Source: Thuidium tamariscinum (taxonomy: Eukaryota > Streptophyta > Bryopsida > Hypnales > Thuidiaceae). Taken from it: a stretch of DNA of 64,000 bases. Position 1 is the stretch's first letter, and each line of letters begins with the position of its first letter. Below are positions 1 to 12,734 of this stretch, one piece after another. Under the pieces are notes generated by a model that had not been told where the DNA came from, did not search any database, and saw only the letters and a list, made by a program, of their open reading frames with translations. The translations under genes and the position numbers were made by a program. The stretch is from contig OX344749.2 in the NCBI GenBank assembly GCA_947034885.2, positions 24,381,501 to 24,445,500 on the forward strand, read 5' to 3'.

Positions 1-218
1 ACATGAACAACTACAGAATCGAAAAGTTGCGTGACCGAGATGTATGTGATGTCATCAACGTTTAAAGTGAGGTCGATCACAGGGGGTAGATCAATCGCCA
101 CAACATCGGCAATACCAGCCTCCATTGCTAGCAACAAATCACCAAGCCCTTGGTTGTTGCAGCTAGAGCAAAAGGTCTTGACTCTAAAATTATCAGGCAA
201 TTTCAAACAAGACGCCAT
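1..218 (-). CDS. hAT-type transposon, first exon, partial (runs off left edge)
   Basis: Reading the minus strand from the ATG at 218, the frame stays open for 72 codons to the window edge. The protein begins MASCLKLPDNFRVKTF, which aligns with MAPRLKLPDNFHVKTF encoded at 41330-41115 inside the complete hAT element. Similarity continues through the next 20 or so residues (SSCNNQGLGDLL against SSRNSRGVGALM). DNA similarity also extends into the upstream non-coding part. I therefore read it as the N-terminal exon of a second copy of the same element, on the same strand. No domain is recognisable in these residues. The other copy stops after 71 codons, while this one does not, so it may be the less damaged version. 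The rest of the gene lies outside the window. Confidence 0.5.
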   Translation of the reverse strand, partial: MASCLKLPDNFRVKTFCSSCNNQGLGDLLLAMEAGIADVVAIDLPPVIDLTLNVDDITYISVTQLFDSVVVH

Positions 219-1060
219 CGGATCAGAACGTAGACTCCAATTCACCAACACGCGCACCCTACAGCAAAAGAACAAGTCTTGTAGCAATATCGTAACATGC
301 AGAAGAAAATTGACAGATCAAGGAAAACGACAACAAATTGAAGATGAAATGCAAGGAGCAATAAAAAGCATGCACCGTCAGTTTGTGAGTCGTGACTTTG
401 AGGGATTGGAAGCAGGTTTTTTAAAGAAGAAGCCACGCCAACGTTCACCGATCAATGAAACAACAATCCCCAAAATTTGATCAGCAATGTAATCAAAGCG
501 TCGATTTTTTAGAATGTAGTGAAAACAAGAGATTGCCAAACCAGTGTCTCCAAATCTTCACAACATCATAAATTGGCGCTTGCAATTGCAAACGACGGCA
601 CTCCCGTGCTCCAGTGATTCCACATTCAAAGCACCAAAGATCCATTTTTTGAACAAAACATCATTCATGAGTTAATGATGACTTCCCCCTCATCTCACAG
701 ATCTTACAGTTTCAAGCTCAAGGCAACAATCTCGAAACCAAGCAACACCACAAATTACATGAGAGGCAACTCCAACAAAAAAATTAGAAATAGTAACAGT
801 GGCATTGTAGCACTACAGCTGCATGCAGTTGCTAAAATTACATTTGCAGAGGAGATGAAGCTACAATGCAGGTCCCAAGCTGCAGCTCACAGCCCTAATT
901 TCACCTGCGAAATGGGCAGTCACGATGCAACCGAAATTGCTCCAAATCGATAGCTGTGGTTTACTTCCGGCGAACAGGTGTGACATGACGTGGCAGATGA
1001 CTGCGACAATGAAGTCGGATGAAAAGCTACATTTGCGAGCTTCTATTAACAACAGTTGCA
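1..1060 (-). mobile_element. 5' portion of a second hAT element (copy A)
   Basis: Several blocks match the 5' third of the hAT element at 37469-42315 in the same order. These are the first-exon region (1-218 against 41115-41330), a block around 575-640 with AATTGGCG and GCAATTGCAAACG (against about 41670-41720), and a block around 985-1040 with GATGACTGCGA and TCGGATGAAAAG (against about 42140-42190). I could not find the CAGCGTT terminal repeat on this copy, so its right boundary is approximate and may have decayed. The remainder of the element should lie to the left of the window. Confidence 0.5.
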
Positions 1061-1202
1061 AAATGGCTAGAATCCAAGGCATTGTTAAGTCATCACAGAA
1101 GTCTTTTGAGTTTGTACATGGGATATTTATGTGAGCATATGGAAGACTTGATTGATGACATACAGTATAAAGCACCCGTCTTGCCTTTTCATGTTAAGGT
1201 AG

Positions 1203-1930
1203 GGGTCGTTGCAAGAAACACTTACCGGTTTTGTCTCAAAATGGCTCAAAATCAATGAGTCCTGTGAGTCCTGTGACCCTTTGAAATAAATTTTTTTTAA
1301 ATTGAAAAAAATATGGATAATTTGAAGAGCAATGAGAATATTATGTCTCTTGAAATTCAGACCTAAGAAAAAATTTCTCTAAATGTTATAGACAATGGAA
1401 AATACAATGAAAATAGCTCTTTTTTCACTAATTTGGTAAAAATAGTAAAAAAATTCAAAAAAAGAAAATGAAAAATCCTTTTTTTATTCAAGTAAAGGTC
1501 TTTCTTTTCCAACAAATTTCATATTTGGAAAAAATAAATTCTATTCTCTACACGTGCGCAAAGTCAGCCACTTTGACGACATGTGGAAGTTGGACAGTTT
1601 AATATTTTCAAAAATACTTTTTAGGGATTGTGTAACTATACTATATATCTAAGCATGACAATTTTCAGCTCAAAATTTGCATTTTTGGGTCAAAAATAGG
1701 ACTAAAAACCCCCAAAATGGCCAAGGTAGACAGCCAATCGGGGGCAGTTTAAAAATAGTAAACTAATTTTTTAAAAATTGAAAAAATTACACAACATATA
1801 AAACTTTTGTGCTCACCTTCATTACAAATTTCAAGTTGATAGGTCAAACTATGCAAAAGTTATAAGCAAAAAACTACCTGTTGGAGGTCAAGGGGACAAA
1901 AAATAGGACAAGTGTTTCTTGCAATCACCC
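1203..1930 (+). mobile_element. MITE family I, copy 1 (728 bp, 4-bp TSD GTAG)
   Basis: The left end reads GGGTCGTTGCAAGAAACACT and the reverse complement of the right end reads GGGTGATTGCAAGAAACACT, giving terminal inverted repeats of about 21 bp. The 4-bp sequence GTAG flanks both ends (1199-1202 and 1931-1934). Internal sequence matches the copy at 29560-30260 in inverted orientation, for example the CACATGTGGAAGTTGGACA-like block. There is no open frame worth noting, so it is non-autonomous. Confidence 0.8.
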
Positions 1931-1934
1931 GTAG

Positions 1935-4290
1935 GTTCTTTATTTACTTCAATTTTCCAACTTTAGGAGATGTTGCAAAATTATGTTGCTTTTGGTGTCA
2001 TGGTTGTAGTGATAGGTATTGACTTCTTTGGTTTTACAGGGTAAACTTGTAGCAATTGCTTGACGACGGATTTTGTTGTGTGATGAGCTCCTTGCTACTC
2101 TGGCAGACAATTCTTGGGAGATTCTCGATATTTTACTCAGATTTTACTGATTCTAACTTTCATGCGGCAACACAAAGGTGCCCACACTTGTAGGATGTCG
2201 ACATAAGGTGGGTAGAAAACTTCACCCTTGTGCAATTTGATAGTAGACCAAGGCTTTCACTTCTTAACCCCTAAAGTACCAAGGGGCCTCATGTTTTTTG
2301 TAGTACTTTTAAGTAGATTATATAGGGACTTCTTTTTGTCCATTTTTCTTTTTGACTTGCACATACAATATTTTTCACTGATTCTAGTGACAAAAAGCAT
2401 GAATGCATCCGGATTATTATTTTACAATTTGATCTATTCAAATGTTATGAATCATGACTTCGTGGTCCTTGGGGTTTAAGATCTTGTATTGGTTTCTAGA
2501 TGCCAAATATATCAAATTTTATGTTCGTTAGTTTAAGTAATTTTAGTCATTTATTGGGTGCACGATGCTACGTTTGTATACAATCGATGCAACAAGCTGA
2601 CTTCCGTTGTTGTGTGGAGCATTGCCTTAAGGACCTTGCAATGCAGGCACACACCTTTTTGTTATCAATTTTCACTTGTTGGACAAGCTTCTTTGTGGAT
2701 GGTATTTGTGTTGCGAGATCTTTACTAAGATGGGTTATTGATTCCTTTGAACATTGTAATTTAGTTGAAATGTTTTTCTCATAGTATTCCGAAAATCTAC
2801 AAGAATTGTGAATTGCATGTGTCTTTTTGCAAAGCTTCCTAATTCCTGTTGTTAATCATGGAGTGGCACACCATTGAAAAGTAATCAGTCACATTTGAGT
2901 TATTTATAAAGTCCCCCCTACTTTGGGCATGACTTTTTTTGAAGTTGAAAAGGCAACTATAGTTGAAATGTCAAATTTTTTGGCAAGATACTTATGTCAC
3001 GTGACTTCAAAAGTGGGACCAAACTTTTTTAGGCATCATTTTGATCGAAAAATAAGTTTCATACCCACTTTTATTTTGACTTTTTTTAACTCAACCGGCT
3101 TTTTCACAAAACTCATCGGTTTAAACCCCGGTTTAGTGTACTTTACAAATAACTCAATTGTACCAAAATTTAATCATAATGTGGAAGTCTAGAAGAAGAC
3201 TATTGGGAGGTGCTAGAGACTAAGCCTTTCATCCAAGGCACACAAGCATTGAGATGGCTAGTTTGGGTATATTCACGCCTTCTGCACCAATTGCTTTTAT
3301 GTTTAGGGCAAATGGTTCCTTGGTGCTCCTTTATTCTATGTTGTTATTGTAGCCATTGCGCGTGCTCTGGTCAAGGAGTGGTCTAAAAGTATAAGACCTA
3401 GAATTTTTAGACATTGATCTTGCATTTTTTGCTCATGTCTGAAGCCCAAAATTGATCTCATTTCAAGACAACGTCTGGCAAACGAGTGCCCCCGAATTGT
3501 CATCAACCCTCTTTTTTCTTGGAAATACAGTGCAGCTCAGCAGGAAATTTTGTTGGACGAGTTTCTTCTTGACGACATTGACCTAGAATCATGGTCAATG
3601 CATTACCGAAAGCCCCATCTATCACCAGTTCACTACCACTAATGAAGTGCAGAATGAATCCTTGGGTGCAAAAAAATTCCCGTTGGCATTTGTTGGTAGA
3701 GATGAATGTTTGGCTCCCAGGAGAGCCAAAAATGCGATCGAGGCAAAACCAACAACGTGCTGAGAAAGCTTGGTTGAGCTCACACCTGAAGGCCAAGGCT
3801 CATGTTTGTGTAGGCATGGCTCAGAAGCCACTCCAAAACCTTTGCATTGTGAATGATTGTACTCTCCTTGTTCTTGTATGTAAACTCTTGGGCATTTCAT
3901 CTCAATCTAGATACCTTACTTGACACTCCTTGGCCACTTTTCTATCCCAACCTTCTCATGTTGGCGATGTTTTGTTAATCTATTTGTGAACTTGTATGAT
4001 TTGTCAAGTATACTTGTGAAGTTCTACGTATGATTCTGTGGATATTGTGCAATAATCGCCTTTGAAGGTTGTGCATTGGTTGAAGAATATAGTTTAAACT
4101 TACAATATACATCGGGGGGAGCAGATACAGTATTATGAATTTGGATTTGCAAGCAGACGCTGGTGTTGTAAGGATAGAGCTTTTGTGCCATAGCTGCGTG
4201 TAATATTCGCAATTTGAGGAAGATTGAAACTCATTTTTTTATGTGTATTTTTTTGAATTACTATAGTCTCAATATTGTAAACATTTATAA
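1935..4290. other. Intergenic, no gene recognised; GC-richer block at 3480-3930
   Basis: I see no protein family and no repeat end that I can pair here. The stretch 3480-3930 is less AT-rich than its surroundings and has overlapping open frames of about 60-110 codons in several frames on both strands. None shows a motif I recognise, and the best of them are broken by stops. It could be a decayed coding fragment of a retroelement or host gene, but the sequence alone does not decide this. Confidence 0.3.
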
Positions 4291-7200
4291 TTAACTCATA
4301 AATGCCCGAGGCACCAAAATGTGGTGTGTGAGCAATTCTAACTCCATCCTTGAGAATAAAAATCTACCACACGGGTTCTTTGTTTAATCAAGTACTTTTC
4401 TTCGAATTGGTTGTTTCAAAGAGTGCCTTCCAAGGAATGAACTCTTTTAATCACGTCTTCCTATTCTAAAAGAATTACTAATTTCACTAAAATATTTTTT
4501 GGTAAACTTTTTAATCTAATTCTAATCTAAATCGTTAAATATTCTATTCTAATCTACCCTACTTGCTAATGTAAAACTTAACTAACTACTAACTCCAAGC
4601 ATTTGGTAAAAGGAAACTTAGCAATAAGACAGTGAGAATGAAAATCAAATGGGTTCGATTTACCTCCTCGGCGTAGATCTCCATCGTCCCGTCATTGAAC
4701 ATCATCATGTGTGTAATCACTTGCGATCTCACCATTAAAATCATTGTGACTCTCCATCTAATCCATGATAATTTCCTATGTTGTTGGTAAAATAAAAATC
4801 TTCCCTAGTTGAGAAGAAAACACTAATGGTTATATAGATCTAAATTGTTTGCATATTTCTTTTAATTCCTAATTATCCGGTAATTAGAAAATACCACAAT
4901 ATAATTTAGTCTATGTAAATGGTTAAATCCTTAGCAAATAGATCTATTCTAATGTAAGAGATCAATTGGAAATTCTAGCTAATTTGTTAATTTTGGTTAT
5001 TGTTTTTTCTTTTTAAAATTACAATTCTAATTTCAAATGGAAATTAATTAGTAAAGAATCTAAAAATCTAACCAAATCCTTTTGAATCTAATTAATTTTT
5101 AAATTTCCCTTAATTCTTAAAGAAATTGGTTTTCAATTTGTTTTTTTCCTTTTGGCTTATTAGGCCTAATAAAACAAAACCAACAAAATCCAAACCTTCT
5201 AAGAATCTAATTAATGACTAACTACCAAAGAATGTAGAACATACCTCAAGAATAAAAGCCAATGCAATAGTGAGATTCTAAAACAATTAGTTTTTAAAGG
5301 CCAAAGGTCAAAGATAAGGAATATAGAACCAATTCCAATAGTGAGATTCTTAAAGAAACTAATTTTTCAAGTTTAATTCCCTCACGTGATTGTCTTCCCA
5401 TAACCATATTCCCTTCTAATCCCACTCTTTCTTCACATTCTTGCTTTTGATGGTTGCAAAGTTGGAGTGAGAGTTGGCTATAGAAGTTGTCAGTTGAGTT
5501 TCAATGATGAAGGATTTTTTATGCCACAAGAATTAGATTTTTGATTAAAAAATTGAGAGGTGGATTGGGACTATCCTTTCTCCCCTTTTAGAATTTAATC
5601 AAAATTTTGATTAGTGTTGTATCAATTTAATACGTTTGTTATGAATGAGTTGTTTATTTGAATTGAGGTTGAGTTTGCTTTTGAATTCGCTCCCTAGCTC
5701 ACTCTTCCGGGGACCCGCCACGTGTCCCAGTTCCACTGGCCGGCACCCCAACCCCACATGCCTTCCCTGAGGCCCTATCTACCTGACTGAGACCACTGGC
5801 TGGTCTTTAAGGCCTCAAGCTAGGTTCAAATATTAATTCTACACTAAACTAAAAAGAGGTTATAAGTTTCTATAACTAATTTAAATGAATCCTTAATCTA
5901 AATGTTGGTATCTTCCAAAAGTGTGTCAAGCTTGATATCTTTGATATTTGAGCATGGAGCAAATGAAGAAAGAGGGTTGAAAGGCTTGAACACAAAGGAG
6001 TGGTGGATGGAGTGTTTCATTTAAAGGTAGTGATGCTCGTCAATTCCTTATTAATCTAAGTACTTTGAAAATGGTTGGCCATTTTTCCCACTCTTACTTT
6101 TAACTTAGATTCGTTCAACATATTTCCCAAGTTTGAAGTAGTTTTGTGGTATTTGAAAAGGGTTCAAAGTTCCGCCGTTTAGGAATCAATTATTGGTATT
6201 TTAAGGATTTTAATCACAAAAGGAGGTACATATGATAGTATTTAAATTGAACTTTCACTTCAAATTCTCAAAATTTCTTAGTATTCCAAGATTTTGCATC
6301 CAAAGGAGGTACACATGACTGTCTTTAAACCGAACTTTGGCACTCAATGCTTGAAATTTCCACGAAATAGTTGCCAATAAGTAAGTGAGGCTTAGCCTTT
6401 AACATGAAGGTAGAAAATAAAAATCAATTGAAGGGGCCTTAAGCTTTCAAAGTTCACAACAAAATACAAAACAAAACTTGGCCAAGATCTTTGGCCCAAG
6501 CGGTGCTTCGACCACATCGGTAGTACGGAATAAGAGTAGATGAACAAAGTGTTGGTGCACGAAAGAAAAGGGTACTGACAACCTCGATAAGGGCCCTTAT
6601 ATACCTATGGTTGGGCCTTCCTCGGTAAGTTGCTAATAAAAATACTTTGTTACTTTTTCCCTCAAACTACCCTAATGTAATTTCAAAATAATACTTGTTT
6701 AATGGTGGAAAACTCTAGAACCTTCTCCATTTAGCTAACAAAACCTTGGCCAAATCAAATCCCAAATCTTAATCCAAGATATTTTGAAACTAATCCTAAT
6801 CTACTTAGATATTTTACAAATTATCCAAAAGTTATTTTGAAAATTATCTTTCTTTAACTCAAAGATGTCTTTTTATGCAAGAAAGAGATCTTTACCTGAT
6901 CCAATCTTTGATTTTCCAAGAGATATTTCCAAAATCACTTTTAATTAACCACAATTAACAATTAAATAGTCAAACTAAGAGCTGACCCTCTCTATCTTTT
7001 AGGGAACAATCCAAAACAGAAATCTATCTACGCCATTGTCTTCAGAAGACCCCAATTAGCGTAAAGGACCCCTTACTCCTCACTCCTAGGTCGTTTGTGA
7101 GCGCAAATTGGAATTACGGTAACTCCGATTAAAAGTTAAAAATTTAACTTTTAGAATTTGCACTTTTTGATGAATCTGTCCGGCTAGGGTCGTTAGGAAT

Positions 7201-8782
7201 GCCTATGAGAGAAAGTAATGTCTCTTTATTTGCGTTAATTGGATATCATTCGCTCCTGGTACGCTGGTCAACGCGCTACCAAGTTATAAATTCTCGTGAA
7301 ATTCGAAGTCGATGCCGGTTCTGGTAGTTGGAAATGTCGGAATGTCTTCAAACTTGACTAGGAACTTATTGAGCACACAAAAACCTAATCTAATTTTTAG
7401 TGAGATCTTATCGCAACATGTGTAATTTCTAGGAATTTACAAATATGTTTATGTGCGGTTGACTTCCCATGGAGTCAACATGGAATTTTGGAAAAATCCG
7501 AAATAAATTGGGTAATACCTCAGACACTTTTAGATTCTAAGTGTAAGTTCCACACTCCCTTGCACTTATCTATTTTTAGTAATTTGGAATTACTTTGTCC
7601 AATTGAACAATTTAATTCCCGATACCCAAGAATCTTGGATAATTGCTTGATTCTTGTTCGCTCCTGACATGCTCCTACCCTTAGAATACTTCTCTATAGT
7701 CTTCAACTATCAATTCCACCATCTTCAATGTCTTGATATTTCAACTTTCAAAGTTAGTTGTAAAGGTTTTATCTTTTAATCCAATTCACACTAGAATTGG
7801 ATTTAGACTTTGGCAAACTCTTTAAACTTATAATAGACTTTGTTGGCTTAGTTAGTATGCCATGTGCATCCTTAAAAGGTTGATTTTGCACAAACATACA
7901 CTAGGACTAACTAAATTTCATATTTTCACATCTCTCGGAATTATTAAATATTCTCTCAAACTTACTTCTAAGACTTAGAATGATGAAAATTCTTAGAAAT
8001 AGGAATTTTCCACCTTTTAAGATGTTTCTTCACCATTTTGGTAGAGAGTGCTACCAAAACTCTCCTAACACTCTTTTTATGTATTTTTCTTCTATATTTT
8101 AACTAAATTCCGCAAAACATTCGTGAAAAATAGACTCAGAGTTCCAAGTGCCAACTTGAGGGCTCACATGGTGTCAAAGAAACTTTGAAGTTCAATAAAA
8201 CCTTATCAAATTGCAAATTCTAGTAGTTTACATTTTTGAAAGATTTATTTTTGAAGTATAGTTTTAGCATCAATAATCCAATTTTGAAAATGAATGATTA
8301 TGATTGTTCTTTTCAAGATTTAGTATAAAGGTTCTATTGCAATCCTGACACTTTGTTGTATTAAGGACTCTTGGAGATGAGCCTCAAATACACTAGATCT
8401 TGGAGAAAAAATCACTCTAGAAATTCATTTAAAAAATTTGTAGAGTTGATTTTGAGAAGCCATAAATTGATTAGGGTTATGCTTATTAGGCTCTGCAACC
8501 TCATATTTTTTTGGTGACCAATTTTTTAGATTTGACATGCAAATAGAGAGCTCAAAGATTTTCATAGTTTTGACCCCCTCATGATCAAACATTGTAATCT
8601 TTCAATCCTTAAATGATATTATTGTGTTTTCTTTTCCTTTGTGATCTCTAACATGTCTAGTTTGAATTTGTAAGGTTATAATTCAAAAGAAATTGATTCA
8701 ACTTATCAAATTGTTAGCTTTTTGTTCAATTTAGAGTAAATTCTAAGAGGCTCAAAACAAGCCTTAGGCATTTTGGGGTTAA
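4291..8782. mobile_element. Long TTAA-flanked inverted-repeat element, non-coding (about 4.5 kb)
   Basis: The left end is TTAA followed by CTCATAAATGCCCGAGGCAC. The right end, reverse complemented, is TTAA followed by CCCCAAAATGCCTAAGGC. The left 45 bp and the right roughly 620 bp (8165-8782) are similar to the two ends of the 547-bp element at 48785-49331, which supports treating this as one unit. No open frame above 60 codons was found inside, so it is not autonomous as it stands. The interior holds a GC-rich patch at about 5690-5810, a TATATA-containing patch near 6590-6605, and an imperfect tandem repeat at 6195-6350. The unexplained 3.8-kb centre may include other inserted sequence. Confidence 0.55.
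6195..6350. repeat. Imperfect tandem duplication, two units of about 80 bp
   Basis: Two consecutive units share AGGAGGTACA(T/C)ATGA, then a TTTAAA and GAACTTT block and a closing AAATTTC. They lie inside the long TTAA-flanked element and have no coding potential. Confidence 0.5.
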
Positions 8783-8861
8783 ATTAAATTGTTGGAAAGA
8801 GGTGAAAATTTAAAGGATTAGATGAAGAATTTTATAATCTATTCAAAGAACCTATGAGAAT

Positions 8862-8999
8862 ACAACAAATCCTCAAGTTTTGGCAATTGTGTCACTTTCC
8901 TATTTTAATCCTACATGTTCAACAATATATACAACAATTCCTAAAGTTTTGACATTTGTGTCACTTTCTTATTTTAATCCTACATGTTTAGCAATCCAT
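8862..8999. repeat. Tandem duplication, 2 x 69 bp
   Basis: Two adjacent 69-bp units begin ACAACAA(A/T)TCCT and share TGTGTCACTTTC and TATTTTAATCCTACATGTT. They differ at a handful of positions. The repeat lies just outside the right end of the 4.5-kb element. Confidence 0.75.
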
Positions 9000-10484
9000 A
9001 GCAAACCAATTATTTGATGTAATTTCAAACATTTCTTTTTGTTTGAAATGAAAGGCCTCAATATCATCGAAGAGATTTAAATGGTAAATAAAACATCAAA
9101 ATCAATACTTTCTATGGGGGTCATCAAAAAATAAATTTTGAATTAAACAAATCAATCTTTGGACTAGATGACGTGAAGCACATTGTTCTCTTGAAATATA
9201 AAATGGTTACATTTGAAAGTCTATATTGTACAAATTTTTTAAAATTATTTGTCAATTTTGTAAGTTCTAGATAAATGAAAGAATATGTCAAAGGGGGTTG
9301 ATTTCTTTCATCATAGAATAAGAATGTTTAGTTGGATAGGGATATAATAAAATCATGAAGCTCTCAAACAAAGTATTCTTCGTGAAAAATAACTATTTAC
9401 TAAACTATTGTCAACCTAACCTTTTCAATATGACATCATTATATTTTCATTTATTTTGAAAGATAATAAGAATAATAATAATAATAAACTATATATTTTT
9501 CAAGCCATAGAACAATTATTTGAAGGTTGGTCCCAAACTATAAACCAACATACTCCTAGCAAGATTTTTAAATTAAAAATATTTTTTTATATTTATTTAT
9601 TTATTATTATTATTATTTTAAAAATGATTATATTGATATGATGTAATGAAACTCTTGTATTCATTTTTATAAAAGAGTGTATCCTAATGTATAATTATGA
9701 CTTTTATTTATTTATTTTTCAAAAATAAATCCTTCCTATGCATTAGTTCTAATTACTACTAATAATATAAAAACACTAATATAATTAATTTACAATTTAT
9801 TTCAAATAACTATTCTTAGAATTTATTTAACATATAGAATTTATAGAGAATAAATAATAATTTATAGAAATCTTAAAATCTTAAAATAACCTACTAATAC
9901 ATCAATTTGAAATGGAACAAGTAACTAAATGAACACAAATATATCCTAAGCATGCAAAAATATAATTTTATTTTTATCTATCAATCTTTTCTAGATTTTT
10001 GTATAAGTTCCTTACTATTTTCAATAGTATAGGTTTTGAAAAATTTTCTTTACAAATATTTTATAATTTAAATGGCACTAGTAGAACTAATTTCAAAAAG
10101 TGCATTTTTTAATTCAAAAAATAACCTCTTCAAAATGATTTTTAGATAAGAAAAGTAAAATTAAAATCATTAAAAATCATTAAAATTTAAACTTTCATAT
10201 TTTAAATTTAGAGACAAAATTTTATTTTAATTAATTACAATATTCAATCTATAATCAATTTTAGAAGGATTTTCTCATTTTTTTTTGTCTTGAAGTTAAA
10301 TTGAAAAATAATGATTTGTATATTAATTAATCTAGAGTATAAATATAATCCTTAGATTTTATTTAGCAATAACTATTGTTTGAAAATAATCATTTTTTTT
10401 CTAAGTTGTATTTTATAACATTTATTTAGAATTTTTGAAAGTCCAAATTGAATCTTGTTTTTTTAAGAGTTAATTGCACTTATA
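9000..10484. other. AT-rich intergenic DNA with a short AAT microsatellite
   Basis: There is no gene or paired repeat end. An (AAT)n-type simple repeat lies at about 9463-9487. The single open frame of about 60 codons here is low-complexity and not credible. Confidence 0.4.
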
Positions 10485-10488
10485 TTAA

Positions 10489-11422
10489 CCCCTAAAGCCC
10501 TAAATTGTGTTTTTTTGGCAACCTAGCAATTTCAGGCAGCTCATTACAAATGGAGTTTGTTTGTTTTTTGAAATTTTCACAAAACATTTCCCCATGGAGT
10601 AGCTTTAAGTCCCAACAATTTTCATAACTTTTGACTACATGGTTAAAGAGTTATGGCATGATTATATGTCATTTTCTTTACTGTATGAGCAACTTGAGCA
10701 ACTAAAAAAACTTCTTTAAAAATTACTTTCTAAAGAAATATAAATATAAAGTTTGTTTATTAGATTTATATCTACATGGAAAGATTTGAATCATTCCATT
10801 TTATTAATGAGATGAAAGTTATGAGTTTTAGTTTGGGGTAGTTTATAGGTACTTATAGAATCTCTATTCTCCAAAAAAAGTTTGAAATCCTTTATTTTAT
10901 TTAATTTTTAATATTTTGAAAAAAATAAAACATAGGTTGAAGATTGTGTATCACAATAAAACAACCGTTGGAATTGGCATTTTTCATTTCCATAAATAAA
11001 TTGTTCCCAATTTAGTATTTTGAATCGTTTTCTACTTTTTTTTAGAGTACTCACTATTTTTTCTTATATGTTGTATAATTCCAAATGATTTCAAATTTAT
11101 TTAAGCATGAAGCCAACTTGCATTTAAGGATGAATCCAAAAAGTAACCACCATTTTGAACATTTTTTCATACATATGTGACCTTGTGAAGTGCAACTGCC
11201 CTAATTTTTGTAAAGGTAAGAAAAGGATTTTTGTCAATTCAAATGTTAATATCTTGTAATTTACACAGTGAAAAGTTTTGCAATTTTTTCCACATTCTTT
11301 GAAACCACCCTACTATAAGGTCCTACAATTACATCTACAAAAACTAAATTTTAATTCTAAAATTTTGCCCTTGGATTAGAAATCGTGTCTTTAGTGAAAA
11401 CATAGTCAAAAACCTTTAGAGG
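10489..11422 (+). mobile_element. MITE family II, complete copy (934 bp, TTAA TSD)
   Basis: The element begins CCCCTAAAG and ends CTTTAGAGG, with TTAA on both sides (10485-10488 and 11423-11426). Family landmarks run in order: TTTTTTGGCAAC near the left end, CCCAACAATTTTCATAACTT, a TTCAAAATACTAA-type block, and AACATAGTCAAAAACC near the right end. It has no coding capacity. This copy sets the full length of the family used elsewhere in this annotation. Confidence 0.8.
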
Positions 11423-11426
11423 TTAA

Positions 11427-12732
11427 GCCTCTTATATTTGTATAATCGTACACAATTATTTATAATTAAGCAATTACAATTAGTTGAAACATACTTAAAC
11501 AAGCTACTTTGCACCCAAAAATGGCACAATGCACAATGCATCCAAAAATTAATTAAATTCAAGATTTTTTTAATAAAGATAATAAATTCCCCTTGCCCCC
11601 TGTTTAAAAAAAATTAATTACTTACAATTAATTCCCTCTCCTCCCTCCCCTCCCTCATCCTACTTGTAATTTTGAGAACCCAATCAATTTGACAATCAAC
11701 ATAGGAGAATTCAAAATCCTTTATCTTGTATCCCTTATCCATATTTACTATTTAGTATTTACACCATATCAAATATCTATATCCATATCTCGTACCATGT
11801 TTGTATTTTATATTCATATAGTATCTATATCCATATATTGAATTCATTTTTAGATGGCTTAAATATTAAATCTCACGAAGATCAATGGCTTGTGATTTTT
11901 TGAGAAATTGATGGCATTTTGGAGGGGAAGAATTTTAAAAACAAACAAACAAACAAACAAACAAACAAACAAACAATAGTTTTTGAGAGGTGTGTGTTTG
12001 AACTAATAGCAAACTAGGAGGTGACTACCACTTTTGGATGCATTGGCATTGTATCTTCTATATTTTTTGGATTTTTTTGTATGGATTTTTTTAAATTATA
12101 AAAATTAATTGTTGACATATTTGTAGTTAATATGTTACATTATTCAATAATAATTTGATTTTTCTAGAAAGGATTTCATTATACATTTTTTTTGGGGGCA
12201 CCTAATAATACAAAAGCTCATGTAAAACACTATCTTCATCTTATCTTATCTTTCATGTTATTTCAACTCTTTACATATATAATATTACATTAAACTTTAT
12301 ACATATCATTGTATGTAGAAGGCTACCTTATATGTCTACTTAATTATTTCTCTCTTTGTAGTACAATGGATTACATAATTAAGGTCTAATATTAATTTTT
12401 ATATTATGCATCATTGACATAATTCTTTCAATTCCTATGGGATTATTCAATTGTAGGTTGATTATTCCCTAATAGTCAAAAAAAAGAGGAAGAACAATTT
12501 GTCTATTATCACTAGAACATTTAGCAAACAAGTTTCTTATGCTAATGCATTATTCGATATATATTAGATCAAAGAAAATAATTAGAAGCTTTAATGACTC
12601 CCAAAGGCACCTCTTGGCTCTATCACATCATTGAATTATAATTGTTGTGCATAATAAACCATAATGATAGTATAAGTTGCTATTATGTGCTATACCTATA
12701 TCATGTCAATTTGTTGGGTATTTTGTTTAAAA
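11427..12732. other. AT-rich intergenic DNA with an (ACAA)n microsatellite
   Basis: The main recognisable item is a pure tetranucleotide repeat of AAAC/ACAA units at about 11940-11976. No gene or paired transposon end was seen. Confidence 0.5.
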
Positions 12733-12734
12733 GT

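Noticed and set aside
31-480. Plus-strand open frame of 149 codons at the left edge
   Set aside because: It lies opposite the minus-strand hAT exon, whose protein is conserved between two copies. The plus-strand frame shows no such conservation.
3503-3923. Possible copia-type retrotransposon fragment
   Set aside because: Some peptides looked retroelement-like (for example ALPKAP), but no RNase H, integrase or protease motif could be confirmed in any frame.
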